A DNA stretch of 8,625 bases from Candidatus Omnitrophota bacterium (lineage in GTDB: Bacteria; Omnitrophota; Gorgyraeia; Gygaellales; Profunditerraquicolaceae), in the NCBI GenBank assembly GCA_017995695.1, contig JAGOIJ010000065.1:1-8625 (forward strand). The letters run 5' to 3'. Below the pieces are notes generated by a model. It ran no database searches. It was not told where the DNA came from and saw nothing but the letters and a program-made list of their open reading frames with translations. Below are positions 6,370 through 8,625 of the stretch, piece after piece; the stretch's first letter is position 1, and every line of letters begins with the position of its first letter. The position numbers were made by a program, and so were the translations under genes.

Positions 6370-6789
6370 ATGTTGAATTTAAAAGGGCGTAATTTTGTTA
6401 CGCTGATGATTGTGATCTCATTGGTGAGCCTTGGGTTGCGATTCGGCGTTAAATATCTTATCGCATCCAGTATCACGCAAAATGAGTCTGACGCTCAGGC
6501 TGTTTTAAAGCTTATATCGGTTGCTTTTGAGAACTATGCCAGGGATCATTTAGGGGTTTTTCCGAGTAAGTTTTCTTCGTTAGTCGAAAACCAGCCAGCG
6601 TATTTAGATAAGGATTACCTCGTTGATCCTCCAAAAGGATATGAGTTTGTTTGTTCTCGACTTGAAGAGTCAGGTTTTAGCTGTTCTGCTGTGCCGCAGT
6701 TCTGCAATTTTTCGGGCAAAAAGATTTTTACTATTACCAATGGGGGACTTACCTGGGAGGAGTGCGGTAAGAAGGAAGCAGATATATAA
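6370..6789 (+). CDS. Diverged pilin paralogue lacking the Glu+5 signature
   Basis: A 139-residue protein homologous to the pilin at 3842-4243. The first 60 residues align without gaps, including MIV at 13-15, AQA at 42-44 and the ExYA motif near 54-57; PAY, a GY pair and a C-x9-C loop (Cys95, Cys105) follow, and both proteins end with a TxGG stretch. It keeps Gly6 at the predicted cleavage site, but the next residue is Arg7 instead of Phe, the +5 Glu is Thr11, Pro22 of the mature form is Lys28, and Arg24 lies in the hydrophobic helix. It also has Cys112 and Cys132. The start is ATG at 6370 with a weak GAGAAG at 6359-6364. It may be an uncleaved, tip-like or regulatory pilin-family subunit. 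It heads the cluster of minor pilins. Confidence 0.75.
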   Translation: MLNLKGRNFVTLMIVISLVSLGLRFGVKYLIASSITQNESDAQAVLKLISVAFENYARDHLGVFPSKFSSLVENQPAYLDKDYLVDPPKGYEFVCSRLEESGFSCSAVPQFCNFSGKKIFTITNGGLTWEECGKKEADI

Positions 6790-6794
6790 ACTTA

Positions 6795-6830
6795 GGGCGC
6801 GCCACGGGTCGTAGGCAGCAACAAATGCCT
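6795..6830 (+). other. Short gap with small palindrome and hairpin
   Basis: The 54-bp gap between the pilin paralogue and the next minor pilin contains the 8-bp palindrome GGCGCGCC (6795-6802) and AGGCA (6813-6817) pairing with TGCCT (6826-6830). No T-run follows, so it is not a terminator. It may be an intra-operon processing or stability element, or chance. Confidence 0.2.
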
Positions 6831-6843
6831 TTGCAGAAAGAAA

Positions 6844-7227
6844 ATGACTATGATTAAGTTATTAAAAAGAAAGAACGGGATGACGTTGCTTGAATTAATG
6901 TTTACATTAGGAATTATGTTGGTTGTGATATTAGGTTTGGTACAAACGTATATTTATTGTTTATTGCTTAATGAATCTAATCATAATTTGGTTACTGCTA
7001 CCAATGATGCTCAGTATGTCTTGGAACAGTTAAAGGCAAAGGCGTATACGCAGCTTGCTACCTTTACCCCTCCGGCTTTTAACAATATCAACGGAGAAAG
7101 CGCCACGGTTCTTGTTACGCCATCGGGAACCATGAAGTCAGAAGTAGATGTGAGCGTTTCATGGACAGAAAGAGGAAGAACGAGGAATGTTACGCTATCG
7201 ACAATTATTGCGAGAACTTCTCAATAA
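6844..7227 (+). CDS. Minor pilin / pseudopilin, PilV/GspI-like
   Basis: A 127-residue prepilin with a basic leader ending in KRKNG, a predicted cut after Gly12, mature Met1 and Glu at +5 (Glu17) in MTLLELMF, then a hydrophobic helix to about residue 41. The C-terminal half has the VSVSWTERGRTRNVTLST pattern (103-120) typical of PilV/GspI-type minor pilins (beta strands around a W...GR..R.V.L motif). Such subunits form the initiation or tip complex of a type IV pilus or type II secretion pseudopilus in the inner membrane and periplasm. The start is ATG at 6844; a second in-frame ATG at 6850 is equally possible, with only a weak AGAAAG upstream. The next gene begins 41 bp before this one ends, so the pair is translationally coupled. 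Confidence 0.82.
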   Translation: MTMIKLLKRKNGMTLLELMFTLGIMLVVILGLVQTYIYCLLLNESNHNLVTATNDAQYVLEQLKAKAYTQLATFTPPAFNNINGESATVLVTPSGTMKSEVDVSVSWTERGRTRNVTLSTIIARTSQ

Positions 7228-7774
7228 GAAAGGTTTTAGTTTAGTTGAGATTTTGGTGAGCGCGGCTCTGTTGTTGTTAGTGATAGCAGGGTTAGCTATA
7301 TTGCTTACAGAACAGTATTTCTCTGATGCGATAAGCGGTGCAAAGCTTGAAGCTCAACAGGAAGTTAGAAGGGCAATGCTCATGATAACAGAAGATTTGC
7401 GACAAGGGAGCAGGTCGCATATTGATGTTAACGTGTCAGGCGCTATCAGTCCTCTTAGTTCATATGCGGGGACTAGGGTTACTTTTACTGATCCCCAAAT
7501 TGAAGAGTTTCTTGCCTACAATCTTGCCACTACGCAAAGAGAATGGAGCGCTTGGACGATTGATTATACCTATGATGCGGCAAATCGTCGTATCGCAAGA
7601 ACAAATACGAGCTCAGGGCAGGTGCGCTATTATAATAACATTGATAGTGTTGGGTACTCATTTGATGGTTTAAATTTTACCGTCACCGTTACTATCAACG
7701 GAAGCACCCAGGCGCGCAGCGGCATTGCTCCTGCGGTTGATCTGCAAGAGGAGGTTTTCTTACGAAATGAATAA
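7187..7774 (+). CDS. Minor pilin / pseudopilin, PilW/GspJ-like
   Basis: A 195-residue prepilin. The leader ends in NKKG, the predicted cut is after Gly16, and the mature protein begins FSLVE with Glu at +5 (Glu21), followed by a helix to about residue 40. The RRAMLMITEDLRQGSRS stretch (66-82) is the conserved R...DLRxAxR-type segment of PilW/GspJ proteins; the rest is beta-rich and variable. Start choice: ATG at 7187 has AGAGGAAG (7171-7178) 8 nt upstream and gives a 16-residue leader. An in-frame TTG at codon 8 would give a shorter leader but has no ribosome site. It overlaps the upstream gene by 41 bp and the downstream gene by 8 bp, marking a coupled minor-pilin operon. Confidence 0.83.
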   Translation: MLRYRQLLRELLNKKGFSLVEILVSAALLLLVIAGLAILLTEQYFSDAISGAKLEAQQEVRRAMLMITEDLRQGSRSHIDVNVSGAISPLSSYAGTRVTFTDPQIEEFLAYNLATTQREWSAWTIDYTYDAANRRIARTNTSSGQVRYYNNIDSVGYSFDGLNFTVTVTINGSTQARSGIAPAVDLQEEVFLRNE

Positions 7775-8625
7775 GCGAGGCGTAGCATTAGTGTTTGCTT
7801 TGATAGTATTGGTTGTTGTTTCTTTGATGGTGGTTTCTTTTTTTATGAGAACCATGAGCGAAAATAACATGGTAAAACGTGAAACGAATTCGTTGCGCGC
7901 CCTTTGGTTAGCTGAGGCAGGCGCAGCTGACACTATTAGCAGATTGCCTACGCAATACGCCCCTGCAAGCCCGCTTACGGGAACATTGGCAACCGGCAAT
8001 ACGTATTCTGCAACTTCCGTGTTAGTTGCCAGTTCAGGCAGTTCCGAGACGTACGTCATTAATAGTACTGGATCTGTGGTGATCCCGGGCAGTGGTCCAA
8101 TCCAAAAAGAGGTTGAGCTTTATGTTGATCTTACGCCTCCTGATCCGGGAGATTTTACCCACGGTCTTGAGGTGAACGGCGAGTTGCGGATTCAGGGTTC
8201 CGCAGAGGTCGATAACCCTTTAGCTTATGCAAACTTAAATTTTCGCGAAAAGTTCGGTTTATCGTCAGCAGATTTAAAGGCTATTGCGCAATCTGGTGCA
8301 GCAGGGTGCACGTATTTGGTTGACCCCGATCCTCCATTGCAGGATTTGTCAGGGATTACCTGGATTGATATTGTTGAGCACACTCAGCAAAAAATACCAA
8401 AAACTGGTTGGAATGGTTCTGGAATTTTGATTGTTAACGGAGATTGTGGTATTGAGGGTGGTGATTTTGATGGCATTCTTTGGGTTATTGGAGATCTAGA
8501 GATTACTGGAAATCCTGTATATAATGGAGCAGTATTTGGCGAAACCAGTGTTGATTTTACGACGAAAGTTACGGGAACGCCTGATATTAACCTTGACCCG
8601 GATGCCATTCAAGATGCCTTAGATC
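7767..8625 (+). CDS. PilX-like minor pilin with large beta-rich domain, 3'-truncated by the window edge
   Basis: The frame opens with ATG at 7767 and stays open to the right edge (286 codons visible, incomplete). The N-terminus MNKRGVALVFALIVLVVVSL resembles PilX/GspK: a short basic leader, Gly5 as the cleavage residue, a long hydrophobic helix (about 6-27), and no Glu at +5 (Phe10), the known exception in tip-type GspK subunits. ALWLAEAG (45-52) matches the conserved (A)xxAEAG of PilX N-terminal domains. From about 130 onward come short hydrophobic turns such as GLEVNGELRIQG (133-144) and GILWVIGDLEITGN (236-249), a beta-solenoid-like pattern seen in large PilX-type proteins. AGAGGAGG (7747-7754) lies 12 nt upstream, and the gene overlaps the previous one by 8 bp. 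Probably a tip or adhesive minor pilin; adhesion is inference. Confidence 0.8.
   Translation, partial: MNKRGVALVFALIVLVVVSLMVVSFFMRTMSENNMVKRETNSLRALWLAEAGAADTISRLPTQYAPASPLTGTLATGNTYSATSVLVASSGSSETYVINSTGSVVIPGSGPIQKEVELYVDLTPPDPGDFTHGLEVNGELRIQGSAEVDNPLAYANLNFREKFGLSSADLKAIAQSGAAGCTYLVDPDPPLQDLSGITWIDIVEHTQQKIPKTGWNGSGILIVNGDCGIEGGDFDGILWVIGDLEITGNPVYNGAVFGETSVDFTTKVTGTPDINLDPDAIQDALD

Noticed and set aside
6370..6420. Frameshift destroying the prepilin signature of the pilin paralogue
   Set aside because: The alignment to the intact pilin is gap-free through residue 60 in a single frame, so the signature changed by substitution and not by a frameshift.
6790..6843. GCCACGGGTC at 6801-6810 resembles part of the c-di-GMP-I (GEMM) riboswitch
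   Set aside because: The other obligatory parts, the CGCAAAG and GGAAA/GGGCAAAC-type segments, are missing, and the gap is too short for a full aptamer.
7760..8059. Antisense open frame of 99 codons opposite the PilX-like gene
   Set aside because: The plus-strand frame has a clear ribosome site, coupling to the upstream gene and PilX N-terminal motifs; the antisense frame has none.

Overview
The window reads as a piece of a Gram-negative-type genome of moderate, slightly AT-leaning composition. The best lineage guess is an uncultured phylum such as Candidatus Omnitrophota (or Elusimicrobiota). That guess rests on the combination of a short type IV pilin ending in a small Cys-loop domain, a multi-membrane TPR protein of the TMTC-like class, and a PilV/PilW/PilX-like minor pilin cluster. 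It is an inference from gene style and has not been tested by search. All genes are on the plus strand.

Positions 1-3385 hold a tightly packed nucleotide-sugar operon: a UDP-glucose 6-dehydrogenase cut by the left edge, a WbpA-type UDP-N-acetylhexosamine dehydrogenase overlapping it by 8 bp, and a UDP-glucuronate decarboxylase (UDP-xylose synthase) 16 bp further on. Together they would supply UDP-glucuronate, UDP-xylose and an N-acetylhexosaminuronate donor for a surface polysaccharide or for glycosylation.

Positions 3386-3841 hold no long gene but are dense in signals. There is a weak hairpin after the operon, a plausible promoter, and a region that folds on paper into a three-way junction closed by a perfect 15-bp stem and ending in a U-run (a candidate small RNA or an elaborate terminator). 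After that come a near-perfect sigma-70 promoter (TTGACA, 17 bp, TATAAA) and a roughly 139-nt leader with mutually exclusive stems upstream of a pilin gene.

Positions 3842-8625 hold surface-appendage genes: a type IV pilin/major pseudopilin (3842-4243) followed by a strong terminator; a 660-residue GT-C-like membrane protein with C-terminal TPRs (4303-6285); a diverged pilin paralogue that has lost the Glu+5 signature (6370-6789); and a chain of minor pilins of PilV/GspI type (6844-7227), PilW/GspJ type (7187-7774) and PilX type (7767 to the right edge). The last three are translationally coupled or closely spaced.

The main points of interest are the structured RNA signals between the sugar operon and the pilin, the pilin paralogue with a degenerate assembly signature, and a TMTC-like candidate glycosyltransferase placed between two pilins and downstream of sugar-nucleotide genes, which suggests but does not show pilin glycosylation.
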